The position numbers and the translations under genes were made by a program. Shown here piece by piece: positions 36,520 to 46,534 of a DNA stretch of 64,000 nt. This DNA is from Pseudomonadota bacterium (GTDB lineage: Bacteria > Pseudomonadota > Alphaproteobacteria > UBA8366): NCBI GenBank assembly GCA_036339585.1, contig JAYZAS010000021.1, positions 1 to 64,000 on the forward strand. Reading direction: 5' to 3'. Each line of letters begins with the position of its first letter. The stretch's first letter is position 1. The notes under the pieces are model-generated. The model did not search any database and was not told where the DNA came from. It worked only from the letters and a program-made list of their open reading frames with translations.

Positions 36520-37314
36520 ATGATCGTGATTAAAGAGGCATCGATAACTGATCGAAAGCATAACTCACTTCAAGGCCAAGTCAGTGGAGTAGAGTGGAAA
36601 ACTCGCGTCGACTTAGCTGCTGGGTGCCGCATAGCTTACAAATTTGGTTGGAACAAATCTATTCGAAACCATTTTGTGGCCCGCGTTCCAAACGAACCCG
36701 ATAAAATCCTTATAAATCCGCGAGGGCTATTATGGTGTGAGCTTACTGCAAGCGACTTCCTTAAATTTGACCTTGATGGCAATCAAATTACTCCATCTGA
36801 GCTTCTGCCTGGTCCAGCCGGCCTCAATTTTCATAGTGCCCTACTGCGATTGAAACCTGATCGAGGTGCATCACTGCATATTCACGAAGGAGCAGGTGTT
36901 GCGGTGTCAGCCATGGTAGGAGGATTAAAATACATAAACCAGGAGAGCATGGCATTCTACGAAGAGATTGCATATCATGAATATGAAGGGCTAGCAGACA
37001 CAGACGAAGAAGGCCCTGTCATCTCTGAGGAACTCGGAGAAAAAAAATGCATGATTATGCGCAATCACGGCCTTCTTACTTGCGCACGTAATATCGCTGA
37101 AACGTTTTCTATAATGGATCGGTTAGTGGATACGTGTCGAGTGCAAACTCAATTAATGATGAGCGGTGCCCATTTCACGGAAATTCCAGAGGAAATATGC
37201 AAGCGCACACGGGATCAATATAAAAAGCGCTGGGAAAAAAAGCCGCTCGGAACAGATGAGTGGCCCGCGTTACTGCGTTTAGCCGACCGCGACGATCCTT
37301 CATTTCGTCGTTAA
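36520..37314 (+). CDS. Class II aldolase/adducin family protein
   Basis: Zinc-dependent class II aldolase or dehydratase family protein, 264 residues. The zinc His pair is LHIHEGAGVAVSAM, the third ligand region NHGLLTC, and the N-terminal helix RVDLAAGCRIAYKFGW. The ATG is chosen because GGGAGGAGC lies two bases upstream; the frame extends 19 codons further to a GTG. It lies on the same strand as the nitrile hydratase cluster, about 175 bases after the amidase. Whether it belongs to the pathway is unclear; FucA/MtnB-type activity cannot be assigned. Confidence 0.85.
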   Translation: MIVIKEASITDRKHNSLQGQVSGVEWKTRVDLAAGCRIAYKFGWNKSIRNHFVARVPNEPDKILINPRGLLWCELTASDFLKFDLDGNQITPSELLPGPAGLNFHSALLRLKPDRGASLHIHEGAGVAVSAMVGGLKYINQESMAFYEEIAYHEYEGLADTDEEGPVISEELGEKKCMIMRNHGLLTCARNIAETFSIMDRLVDTCRVQTQLMMSGAHFTEIPEEICKRTRDQYKKRWEKKPLGTDEWPALLRLADRDDPSFRR

Positions 37315-37344
37315 CGTTAAAACCTTAGCTATTTTAAACTTTTA

Positions 37345-37373
37345 TTTTCGATAGCTGATTTTCCTGTCGAAAA
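37345..37373. terminator. Possible bidirectional terminator
   Basis: Inverted repeat TTTTCGA and TCGAAAA with a 15-base loop, between the convergent aldolase-like and oxidoreductase genes. A U-run would follow in the minus direction; the stem is only moderate. Confidence 0.4.
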
Positions 37374-37433
37374 ATAGGGCTTGACGTCAGAGTATGAGTT
37401 TTATCGATTGAGATATGAGTTGGCTATTCTTCG

Positions 37434-38417
37434 TTATTTAAGTGCTATCGGCACACCTGTCTCAGCTGATTGAATTGCAGCTTCCAAAAATGTCGGTATG
37501 GCTAGGATCTCCTCGGTGCTTATCGGATATGAAGCAACACCAGAAACAGCATCAGCAAAAGCCTCTAATTCTGCAAGTTCGAGATTTGTGCTATGAAAAT
37601 TAGTTATGGTGGCTTTGCCTCCACGAGGCTGGAAAACCAACCTTTCCTCCCCACGCATTTCCAGTGTTGCCTCTGTTCCATAAATTTTTAAAGACCAGTA
37701 TGGAGTCGTAGCCTGCAGTGTACCAAGATAGCCTGTAGTACCGTTCTTGAACCAAAGTATACATGAGGTTGTATCCTGACGTGGACCACCAGCTATGTTT
37801 TCTACATTTGCAAAAACCTTCGCTATCGGGCCAAAAAATGCCACCATTGCATCAAGAATATGAACCCCCCGGTTAGTCATTGACCCAAGTGGGGTTTCGG
37901 AGTCTTTATACCGCCAAGAAGCAGAACTGCCCTTATGACGCAGATTGGAGTCTGTCGAGAAATTAGCTTCAACGTGGCAAAGCACACCTAGTCTTTCTGC
38001 CTTAAGAATATCGTGCACAGCTTGGATACTAGGCAAAAAACGACGATTATGAAGGACCGCAAGGGTTACATTGGCTTCACGTGCTGACTCTATTGAGGCA
38101 AGGGCATCCTTCATATTCAACGTAAAAGGTTTTTCACAAGCAATATGTTTTCCTGCCCGCGCAGCAATCATAGTTTGTTCAGCATGAAGGCTGTGGGGTG
38201 AAGCTAAAATGACAGCATCAATATCACTTCGATGCACAGCCTCTTCATAACTACAAGTTAATAACTCGAACCCATTCGCCCTTGCAAAGGATATGTCATT
38301 TTCTGAGGCATTACGCTTCAAACCGAGCGTAAATGAAATCTTACTGCTTTTTCCCTGCACTTGAGCCACCAAGGTTCGCCCCCATCGGCCTACACCGACA
38401 ACCATTGTACTCAGCAT
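37434..38417 (-). CDS. Gfo/Idh/MocA-family oxidoreductase
   Basis: NAD(P)-binding oxidoreductase of 327 residues. The Rossmann loop VGVGRWGRTL is at residue 6 onward, followed by the family's EKPFTLNMKDA (the lysine of the EKP catalytic motif) and a C-terminal alpha/beta substrate domain (NRGVHILDAMVAFFG with HxxD-like His). Relatives oxidise or epimerise sugars and cyclitols. It is close upstream, on the minus strand, of the CREST-like membrane gene's partner order (nine bases from that gene's start), so the two may be co-transcribed. Confidence 0.9.
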   Translation of the reverse strand: MLSTMVVGVGRWGRTLVAQVQGKSSKISFTLGLKRNASENDISFARANGFELLTCSYEEAVHRSDIDAVILASPHSLHAEQTMIAARAGKHIACEKPFTLNMKDALASIESAREANVTLAVLHNRRFLPSIQAVHDILKAERLGVLCHVEANFSTDSNLRHKGSSASWRYKDSETPLGSMTNRGVHILDAMVAFFGPIAKVFANVENIAGGPRQDTTSCILWFKNGTTGYLGTLQATTPYWSLKIYGTEATLEMRGEERLVFQPRGGKATITNFHSTNLELAELEAFADAVSGVASYPISTEEILAIPTFLEAAIQSAETGVPIALK

Positions 38418-38426
38418 CGAACCCTC

Positions 38427-39218
38427 CTAATTGACCGGAAGGCCGCGTAGAGCCCTACGTAACATTACGATCACAACAAATACTGCGATTGATGCAACAA
38501 AATGCTTAAGCGTATGGCCACTGATCAATCCTGCCAGACTTTCGAATATCTTTCGATCATAAACTTCGAACACCTTGGCAAGGGCATACCAGCCGAGTAT
38601 CAAATACAAGTGCCGATTGCTCGTGTAACAGTTCCTGGGAAAAAACCAGCAAATCAATGGTAGTGCTACGAATGCATAAATTTGCAATAACGCATAAAAA
38701 CGTAGGTCTCCGCCCACATGCAAATAGCTTAAATCCCAAAGAAAAGCCCCACATCCCAGTGTAAGCAGGGATGGGAATAACAAAAATATACCTACATGCT
38801 GATTAACTCGATCAGCAAAAAAGGCAGTAAACAAGCATATGAAGCCTAATAAAATAGGGGCACGGTCGAGATATAAGCGTCCGCTAGATGGGCTTAAATG
38901 GTAATAGCTTGATCCCAACGAGACTAAGATCACCGCGCAGAAAAATATTAAATACGGCCAACTATGATACTGTTCTAAAAATATTCTCTCCCCAGACATT
39001 TTTATTACCGTGATTACACCCAGGAATCCGAATAGTGCAAAGGGAAAATTGGACATAACATCACCGAAATTGGGGATGCCCATACAAGGTCTCGAATCAG
39101 CAAATTCGTGGTAACTTTTACTTACAGGAAGTTGTGGGATAAACATTGTGCAGATGAACATCACCACAAACAAAAAGATTAGTATAAGAATTTTAGTTTT
39201 TTTATCTAAGGTCATCAA
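38427..39218 (-). CDS. CREST-superfamily membrane protein (alkaline-ceramidase-like)
   Basis: Multi-spanning membrane protein (263 residues, about seven helices). It carries the metal-site pattern of the CREST superfamily (alkaline ceramidases, PAQR, Per1): Ser and His in GSSYYHLSP, Asp in YLDRAPILLG, and two His in SGHTLKHFVAS. The N-terminal FADSRPCMGIPNFGDVMSNF resembles ceramidase-family starts. A hydrolase for an amide-linked lipid in the inner membrane is likely, but the lipid is unknown. It is followed after nine bases by the oxidoreductase gene on the same strand. Confidence 0.78.
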   Translation of the reverse strand: MMTLDKKTKILILIFLFVVMFICTMFIPQLPVSKSYHEFADSRPCMGIPNFGDVMSNFPFALFGFLGVITVIKMSGERIFLEQYHSWPYLIFFCAVILVSLGSSYYHLSPSSGRLYLDRAPILLGFICLFTAFFADRVNQHVGIFLLFPSLLTLGCGAFLWDLSYLHVGGDLRFYALLQIYAFVALPLICWFFPRNCYTSNRHLYLILGWYALAKVFEVYDRKIFESLAGLISGHTLKHFVASIAVFVVIVMLRRALRGLPVN

Positions 39219-39400
39219 AAGTCTACCAACTCAAGTAAAGCAATTTCAGTAGTTTAATCCATAGCGCAAGCAATCGCTAAAATAGCAAGATCCATTTGTT
39301 CGAAAAATTTCTTTATCACCCCTGAGAACTTCAATAGTAAGGGTCATTAGGGGTTCTAGTCTGTTCTTTATTTGGCGGAGGAGACTAGGGTTAGAAGGGA

Positions 39401-40705
39401 CTAACGATCTGAAAAATTTGCAAACGGGACATCAGACAATAGTTGTATCGCCACAATATATGCGGGCTTCTGAGGAGGTCTTCCTGTTGGTAACTTTCTA
39501 ATTTTGTCCATACCATGTACCACAAGGCCCCACTTCGTATATTTACCAGTAAGATGAAGTAATGGTTTAAGTGCAATAAAAAATTGACTATCAGCGCTAT
39601 TCGGGTCTTTTTGATCTCTTATCATCCCGACGCTGCCAGCAATAAAAGGAATCTTAGAAAATTCCGATTTCAATGTTTTTCCTGATCCACCCTCACCGTT
39701 ATTCAAAGGGTCACCTGTTATAGCAGCGAAGTCCGACTTTACATCAAAAAATTGTAATCCGTCGTAAAAGCATTGTCTTATGAGATTTTTTATTCTTATA
39801 ATGTGCCTTGGCGCTTTATGTTCAAGTAATTTTATAAACACATCTCCAGTATTTAATCTCATTATAATTAACTTTGATTTATCAAATTTTCGTAAATATT
39901 TCGGAATTACAATACCTGTGAGTTTTTTAGTGCATTTTGCAGGAACTTTACTTAATACTGGTGCCTCATTACTGATGCCATAAGTCTTAAACATTTTAAA
40001 GCTATGCTTACTCTGTTTGAGAATTTGTGAGACATTCTGTACTGCTTTTTTTATTTCCAAACTAGGGGATTTTGAAATCACGAAAGTTTCATCTTTATTC
40101 AACTTAATCACTTCACCAGATCGCAGTACGGCTTTTTTGTTATTGCTATCGACAGCTATGTTCCCCTCATGGACAACAACCTCAACATGAGAAGAGGATG
40201 CTAAAATATCGAAAACGGTACCTCGTATGCCGATCGCTGCCAAAGACGTTTGTATAATTATGTTGGAGCGACGCCCCGCTGAAGTATAGCGCAGAAAACC
40301 AGAAGTCATATTTAAAACTCCCTCTGCTGTTCCAAGTTGGGGATTAAAGATAAGATTGTTTATTAAAAGCGAGCTATTTTCACCCATAACAAGTTCTGTA
40401 TTATCGACAAACCGCAATGCAGCTGCGCTACTTAGACCTACCCTAACTGTGTCGAAATATTGAATGGGGTCGCCGCTATTAAGTCGCTTACCCAAACCTT
40501 TACCAAAAACATTACCAGATATTGTTTCTGCATTTCCAACTCTAACCCCTTGTGTACGACTTGCATTTTGGGCTCCAGTAGTAGCATCATTAATGAAAGG
40601 ATTTTTGAGTTCTTGATTAGCAAAAGCGTCAGCACCCGCGAAAAAGAGAATGGCAGCAACTAGAGCACACCGGCTAAAAATTAGTTCATGGAAAACAACG
40701 GACAC
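39401..40705 (-). CDS. FecR-domain protein fused to cyclophilin-type peptidyl-prolyl isomerase
   Basis: Exported protein of about 434 residues. I prefer the GTG with AAGGAA upstream, which gives a clean signal peptide (LVAAILFFAGADAFA); the frame extends 15 codons further to an ATG at 40750. Residues about 60-215 form a FecR-type domain (VRVGLSSAAALRFVDNTELV, ATSGFLRYTS-like segment, AIGIRGTVFDI). After a linker, about 285-430 is a cyclophilin domain: TGDVFIKLLEHKAPRH, DGLQFFDV, GSVGMIRDQ and DSQFFI (the FIAL-type substrate loop). The domain pairing is unusual. Next to the rod operon, a periplasmic envelope role is likely. Confidence 0.8.
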   Translation of the reverse strand: MSVVFHELIFSRCALVAAILFFAGADAFANQELKNPFINDATTGAQNASRTQGVRVGNAETISGNVFGKGLGKRLNSGDPIQYFDTVRVGLSSAAALRFVDNTELVMGENSSLLINNLIFNPQLGTAEGVLNMTSGFLRYTSAGRRSNIIIQTSLAAIGIRGTVFDILASSSHVEVVVHEGNIAVDSNNKKAVLRSGEVIKLNKDETFVISKSPSLEIKKAVQNVSQILKQSKHSFKMFKTYGISNEAPVLSKVPAKCTKKLTGIVIPKYLRKFDKSKLIIMRLNTGDVFIKLLEHKAPRHIIRIKNLIRQCFYDGLQFFDVKSDFAAITGDPLNNGEGGSGKTLKSEFSKIPFIAGSVGMIRDQKDPNSADSQFFIALKPLLHLTGKYTKWGLVVHGMDKIRKLPTGRPPQKPAYIVAIQLLSDVPFANFSDR

Positions 40706-40879
40706 TATGTATTCCTTATTAGCTAACGCTTCTAAATAAACCAAAAACATTCGCGCTTTTTAGGCGCGGCTCATCCACAACCCGTTGGATTTGATATATG
40801 ACACTTACATGCTAACTTTCAAAATAGGATAGTTTCTGCAGAACCATGCACCCAACGGTCGAAATATAACCCGAGTTTA

Positions 40880-42028
40880 TCAAGTAGCACCTTCTGACCA
40901 GTATCGACCAATACGCACATCCCTATGGATGTATATATTCATAACAAGCCCAAAACCTATCAATACGCTTAGCATGGCCGTTCCACCATAAGAAATTAAT
41001 GGCAATGGGACCCCCACCACTGGAATTACTCCCATGACCATTGCAATGTTAGTAAATACATAAAGAAACAAATTAGTTGTAAGACCCATCGCTAATAATC
41101 GACCAAAATGGTTGCGACTTTTTAAAGAAATTGCCAATCCATATATCAAAAGAAATGCATACAAGCAAAGAACCAGTACTCCTCCAACTAGACCAAATTC
41201 TTCTGCAAGCATGGTAAAAACAAAATCCGTATGCCTTTCGGGTAAAAATTCTAAATGACTTTGGGACCCATTTATAAAGCCTTTGCCGAAGAGACTGCCC
41301 GATCCCAGAGCTATTTTTGACTGCAGAATATGATATCCAGCACCCAGCGGATCCGATTCTGGATTGAGAAATGTGAGAATACGTTTCCGTTGGTATGCAT
41401 GGAGAAAATTCCAAGCCACTGGTATTGATGCTAACCCAACAATAGCAACAACAAAAAACTTCCAGATGCGAACGCCAGCAATGAAAAACATTGCACCAGC
41501 GCCCACTACCAACATGACTGCTGTTCCAAGATCTGGTTGCCGAAATACGAGTATAACTGGTGCAACAACTAGGAATATAGGGATTAAGAGGTAAATGGGT
41601 CGCGCCACCTCCTCCATGCTCATTGCATGAAAATGTCGCGCAAGCGCTAGAATCAATGCAATCTTCATAAATTCTGAAGGCTGTATACGCACGAACCCAA
41701 AATCTAACCAACGCTGGGCACCCATGCCGACCACGCCAGTGAGTTCAACAGCACCAAGCAACAATAATCCAATCGCATAGATCAGATATGCATATCTCAT
41801 CCAAACTCTGATGTCGGTCAAGGCGATAGCAAACAATATGATAATGCCAAAAGCAAACCTTGTCATTTGCCTGCTGGCCCAAGGGTCCAGGCTTCCTTTA
41901 GCCGCGGAGTAAAGCATACAAAAGCCGATCACAGCTACCGCCAGAATCAAAAAAATCATGGTCCAATTAAGCTGCCAAAGCTTTTCACTTAGTTTCATTT
42001 CTGCTTTGGTTAGCGAGCCTTTAATCAT
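40880..42028 (-). CDS. rodA: Rod-shape determining SEDS glycosyltransferase RodA
   Basis: SEDS-family peptidoglycan polymerase of the elongasome, 382 residues with ten membrane helices. The catalytic Asp region and the family end VVGVPLPLISYGGTAML are visible, as are QPDLGTAVMLVVG and GKGFINGSQSHLEFLPERHTD. It acts with PBP2 (mrdA), which lies 30 bases upstream on the same strand. AAGAGAAG precedes the start chosen here; a second ATG ten codons in is possible. Confidence 0.95.
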   Translation of the reverse strand: MIKGSLTKAEMKLSEKLWQLNWTMIFLILAVAVIGFCMLYSAAKGSLDPWASRQMTRFAFGIIILFAIALTDIRVWMRYAYLIYAIGLLLLGAVELTGVVGMGAQRWLDFGFVRIQPSEFMKIALILALARHFHAMSMEEVARPIYLLIPIFLVVAPVILVFRQPDLGTAVMLVVGAGAMFFIAGVRIWKFFVVAIVGLASIPVAWNFLHAYQRKRILTFLNPESDPLGAGYHILQSKIALGSGSLFGKGFINGSQSHLEFLPERHTDFVFTMLAEEFGLVGGVLVLCLYAFLLIYGLAISLKSRNHFGRLLAMGLTTNLFLYVFTNIAMVMGVIPVVGVPLPLISYGGTAMLSVLIGFGLVMNIYIHRDVRIGRYWSEGAT

Positions 42029-42058
42029 GGTCGCTTCTCTTGCATTGAGTTTGGCTCC

Positions 42059-43936
42059 TCATGAGACACCCACACGTGCCGGATCCTTGGTCCGTGTGCC
42101 GGCTGGATTCAACCTCTGTGTTTCGCGCAATACATCACGTGCTACAGGAGCCGCAATTTTGCCTCCACCCCCGCCATGTTCAATGACAACTGAGCACGAA
42201 TAACGAGGATCGGACATTGGGGCATAGCCAACAAACAGCGCATGATCGCGTTCATGCCAGGGCAGCTCATCATTTTGCTTTACTCCTAATTCCCGCTCCT
42301 GCAGCGAAATTCGTCTTACTTGTGAGGTGCCTGTTTTGCCGCCCATTCGCCATGCTCGTTTTGAGATCCGTGCATTGTACGCCGTGCCGCCCGCAGGATT
42401 ATTTACCACCTCGTCAAGCGCTTGACGGACAAGGTTTAGTGCATCTGCTGGGAAATTTAACGAAGGAAAATCGGTTGCTTTTCTGGGAGTGACTTCTTCA
42501 AATTCATTAGCTCTTGTAAGCCTCGGTGTCACTGCGTAACCACCATTTACAACGCGAGATGTCATAACTGCTAATTGCAAAGGAGTGCTTAGAACGTAAC
42601 CTTGCCCAATTGCATTTATCAAACTTTCGCCGCCGAGCCAATGAGCACGCAGCGTCTTCAGCTTCCATTTCTTTGTTGGAATTAAACCATCCCGTTCACC
42701 GGGCAATCCGAGATTTAATTTTTCGCCCAAACCAAGTCGCCGTGCCACTTTTGCAATGTTGTCAACTCCTATACGTTGAGCGAGTTCGTAAAAATAAACA
42801 TCACACGACTCCCGCAACGCATCAACAAGATTCACATATCCATGACCATTTTTCTTCCAACAGTGAAATAGCTCATTCCCAAACTCTAGTACCTCCTCGC
42901 ACTTAACTGTCATGTCCGGACGAATACCCTTTTCCAATGCAGCTAGCGCAACCACAATTTTGAAAACTGACCCTGGAGCATACTGCCCAGCGATAGTTTT
43001 ATTGGTGAGCGGCTTGTCGGGGTCACTAAGTAGTTTTTTCCAATCGCTTACTGTGATTCCACTATTAAAGGCGTTTGGGTCAAAACCTGGCCTAGATACC
43101 ATGCCGAATACGTCACCGTTTTGGACATCCATTACTACCACAGCGGCTCGTCTTTCTTTTGCAATACGTTTGAAAATAAATTTCTGCAATTCAATATCTA
43201 GGGTAAGATTTATTTTGAGGCCAGGCTGCCATTCTCTCCGGCTTACCTCACGTATCACTCGTCCAAGCGCATTGACTTCCACTTCCGTGTTACCTGCCCG
43301 GCCTCGAAGTTCTAAATCAAAACGTCTCTCTATTCCATTTTTCCCTATGCGAAACCCGGGGAGCTCAAGAACTGGATCGCCCGTTAGTTCCTTCTCTGAC
43401 ACCGCGGCTACATAACCGATCACGTGAGCCGCGACATCACCGTACGGATAATATCTACTTTGCGCGACATCTATTGTGATCCCTGGCAAATCCGGTGCAT
43501 TAACTTCAATTCGACTTACTTCCTCCCATGTCAAATTTTCACGCACAGTGATTGGAACAAAGGCTCGGCGCCGGCGTGCTTCCCGCCGCACTCGCCGTCG
43601 ATCATGATCACTGACTTTTACAAGTCGCGCAAGCCGCGTTAGCATTTCATCCATATTTTTTGCTTGCTCAGGAACCACTACTAGGCGGTAGATCTGAACA
43701 TTTATTGCTAGTGGGGTTTCACGACGGTCGAGTACCACGCCGCGAGGCGGAGGTAAAAGCCTTAAACTGATACGGTTTTCCTCAGCAAGCACTCGGTAAC
43801 GATCAGCTTCGAGAACCTGAAGGTAATACATTCGTGCACTTAGGCCAGCAAATATCGTTAACTGGCCGGCAGCAAGCAATACAGCTCGACGATTAAATAT
43901 CTTATCTTGACTTTGATCTTGTTTAGTTTCCAGCAT
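42059..43936 (-). CDS. mrdA: Penicillin-binding protein 2
   Basis: Class B transpeptidase of the elongasome, 625 residues. One N-terminal anchor helix (about 18-40), a pedestal domain (HVIGYVAAVSE, GIERRFDLELRG) and the transpeptidase domain with SVFK (the serine nucleophile in YAPGSVFKIVVA), SCD in LRESCDVYFY, and KTGTS. It crosslinks peptidoglycan together with RodA. It begins four bases after mreD, and rodA follows, the standard mre-mrd order. Confidence 0.95.
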   Translation of the reverse strand: MLETKQDQSQDKIFNRRAVLLAAGQLTIFAGLSARMYYLQVLEADRYRVLAEENRISLRLLPPPRGVVLDRRETPLAINVQIYRLVVVPEQAKNMDEMLTRLARLVKVSDHDRRRVRREARRRRAFVPITVRENLTWEEVSRIEVNAPDLPGITIDVAQSRYYPYGDVAAHVIGYVAAVSEKELTGDPVLELPGFRIGKNGIERRFDLELRGRAGNTEVEVNALGRVIREVSRREWQPGLKINLTLDIELQKFIFKRIAKERRAAVVVMDVQNGDVFGMVSRPGFDPNAFNSGITVSDWKKLLSDPDKPLTNKTIAGQYAPGSVFKIVVALAALEKGIRPDMTVKCEEVLEFGNELFHCWKKNGHGYVNLVDALRESCDVYFYELAQRIGVDNIAKVARRLGLGEKLNLGLPGERDGLIPTKKWKLKTLRAHWLGGESLINAIGQGYVLSTPLQLAVMTSRVVNGGYAVTPRLTRANEFEEVTPRKATDFPSLNFPADALNLVRQALDEVVNNPAGGTAYNARISKRAWRMGGKTGTSQVRRISLQERELGVKQNDELPWHERDHALFVGYAPMSDPRYSCSVVIEHGGGGGKIAAPVARDVLRETQRLNPAGTRTKDPARVGVS

Positions 43937-43940
43937 CGTT

Positions 43941-44462
43941 TTAGTTTTCTTGTAATAGAGATCGATGGACTAAAACAAAAAAATAACCGAATACTGGGTA
44001 TAGGGTGACGGTCAACACACACTCGACAACTGTCGGCATGAGCAGAACTATTTCCCCTTCAATCATTGACACTAAAAGCCAGCGGATAATTCCGACCGCT
44101 AACGCAGTCATAGCGAAACCCCACCAAACGAAGACAAATGATTTCCCATGGAAGAGTCTGCGCTGTGAAACCATTACTCCATAAACAATAACTAGCGAAA
44201 GTGCTCCGAGTCCCATGGGCGTAAATGCCAATATGTCCTGTAATAACCCTGTAAAAAATACAGCCGTAACTGGCAATATGCTTGGCTGATGCAATGCCCA
44301 ATAATAAACAGAAATGAGGCCTACGGAGAGCGTCACTGGCGCTACACCCGACACCTTTAGAGGGGCCTGTGCAATAATAACAAGCACTATTGTCAACAAA
44401 AAAGGAGTAGACCTTCGAGCAATAAAATCGATCTTATACCACACACTGTTTCGGTCTATCAC
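43941..44462 (-). CDS. mreD: Rod-shape determining protein MreD
   Basis: Small integral membrane protein (173 residues, five or six helices) of the rod complex. The family is poorly conserved; it is called from position and topology, with PSILPVTAVFFTGLLQDILA and PMGLGALSLVIVYGV typical of MreD. Its start overlaps the mreC stop by four bases (ATGA), and mrdA follows four bases after its stop. Confidence 0.9.
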   Translation of the reverse strand: MIDRNSVWYKIDFIARRSTPFLLTIVLVIIAQAPLKVSGVAPVTLSVGLISVYYWALHQPSILPVTAVFFTGLLQDILAFTPMGLGALSLVIVYGVMVSQRRLFHGKSFVFVWWGFAMTALAVGIIRWLLVSMIEGEIVLLMPTVVECVLTVTLYPVFGYFFVLVHRSLLQEN

Positions 44463-45340
44463 TGCCCTACCGCCGCCTTGTTCCGTCTTTCTAAATCAGT
44501 AAGCACTCCTGTCAAACCAAAGTCGATAAGCCGGGCAAATTCAACCTTTTCCCCATGAACAAAAGGTTGAACAACTACGGCATTGTCTGTGGTGTAAGCA
44601 ACAATACCAACCGGTAACCCCGGTGGAAAAACACCACCATGTCCAGAAGTGACTATGCGTTCACCCTTCTTTATTTTCACGTTATCGGGTAGATGCAGTA
44701 GGCGAGGTCTATCCGAATTATCACCTGCAAGAACAGCTCGTTGGCGCGTCGACTCAACAACTACGGGAATTCGGCTATTTAGGTCCGTAATCAGTAAGAC
44801 CCGCGCAGATCGTTCACCAACTTCATGCACGCGTCCAATTAGCCCAAAATTAACCAGAGCAGCCTGCCCCTTTGCTATACCAGCTCGGCGGCCAGCATTT
44901 ATCAAAATATTTCTCACAAATGTACCGCCTGAGTCACCAATTACCCGCGCAGTTACCGATTTGGCCACGTTATCTGGAATGAATCCTAGAAGTTGGCGTA
45001 ACTTTTCATTTTCTAAAGCTAACGCGCGAGCCGCGCTCTGCCACTGAATAAGCTGGGCATTTTCAAGTTTAAGTTGGCCATTTTCCTCTCGAATCTTTGT
45101 GAGCGACCGGGCTTCTTCGATAATTTCTGATATCGTAGCTACTGGACGAGATACAGCATCCAATATCGGCGCAACAACATCCGTAACAGATACACGAACA
45201 CGTTCAAAAATTTGTTGATCGGCACGCCCGATAACAATTATTGCAAGGGCGCCGAACAATAGAAATATATAAGCAAACCGTTGAGCTACATTACGCACCG
45301 GCGCCGCAAATCTGAGAACGCTACCCCTATTATACTTCAA
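44459..45340 (-). CDS. mreC: Rod-shape determining protein MreC
   Basis: Bitopic protein of 293 residues linking MreB to periplasmic PBP2. One N-terminal membrane helix (IFLLFGALAIIVIG, about 25-40), a coiled-coil stretch (LTKIREENGQLKLENAQLIQ), then two beta-barrel domains with DSGGTFVRNILINAG, GLIGRVHEVG, VTSGHGGVFPPGLPVGIV. It lies between mreB and mreD and overlaps mreD by four bases. Confidence 0.93.
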   Translation of the reverse strand: MKYNRGSVLRFAAPVRNVAQRFAYIFLLFGALAIIVIGRADQQIFERVRVSVTDVVAPILDAVSRPVATISEIIEEARSLTKIREENGQLKLENAQLIQWQSAARALALENEKLRQLLGFIPDNVAKSVTARVIGDSGGTFVRNILINAGRRAGIAKGQAALVNFGLIGRVHEVGERSARVLLITDLNSRIPVVVESTRQRAVLAGDNSDRPRLLHLPDNVKIKKGERIVTSGHGGVFPPGLPVGIVAYTTDNAVVVQPFVHGEKVEFARLIDFGLTGVLTDLERRNKAAVGQ

Positions 45341-45413
45341 TCTCTATTCTCCCTATGTTCCTTCTGAGGGGAATAAAATGGAGCCACGCTACCTTACAAA
45401 AAATAACGGGAAC

Positions 45414-46490
<1,077 letters not shown>

Positions 46491-46534
46491 CTACGCGTTA
46501 TGAAAAAACTATTTTTTTCATGTATATGCACTCT

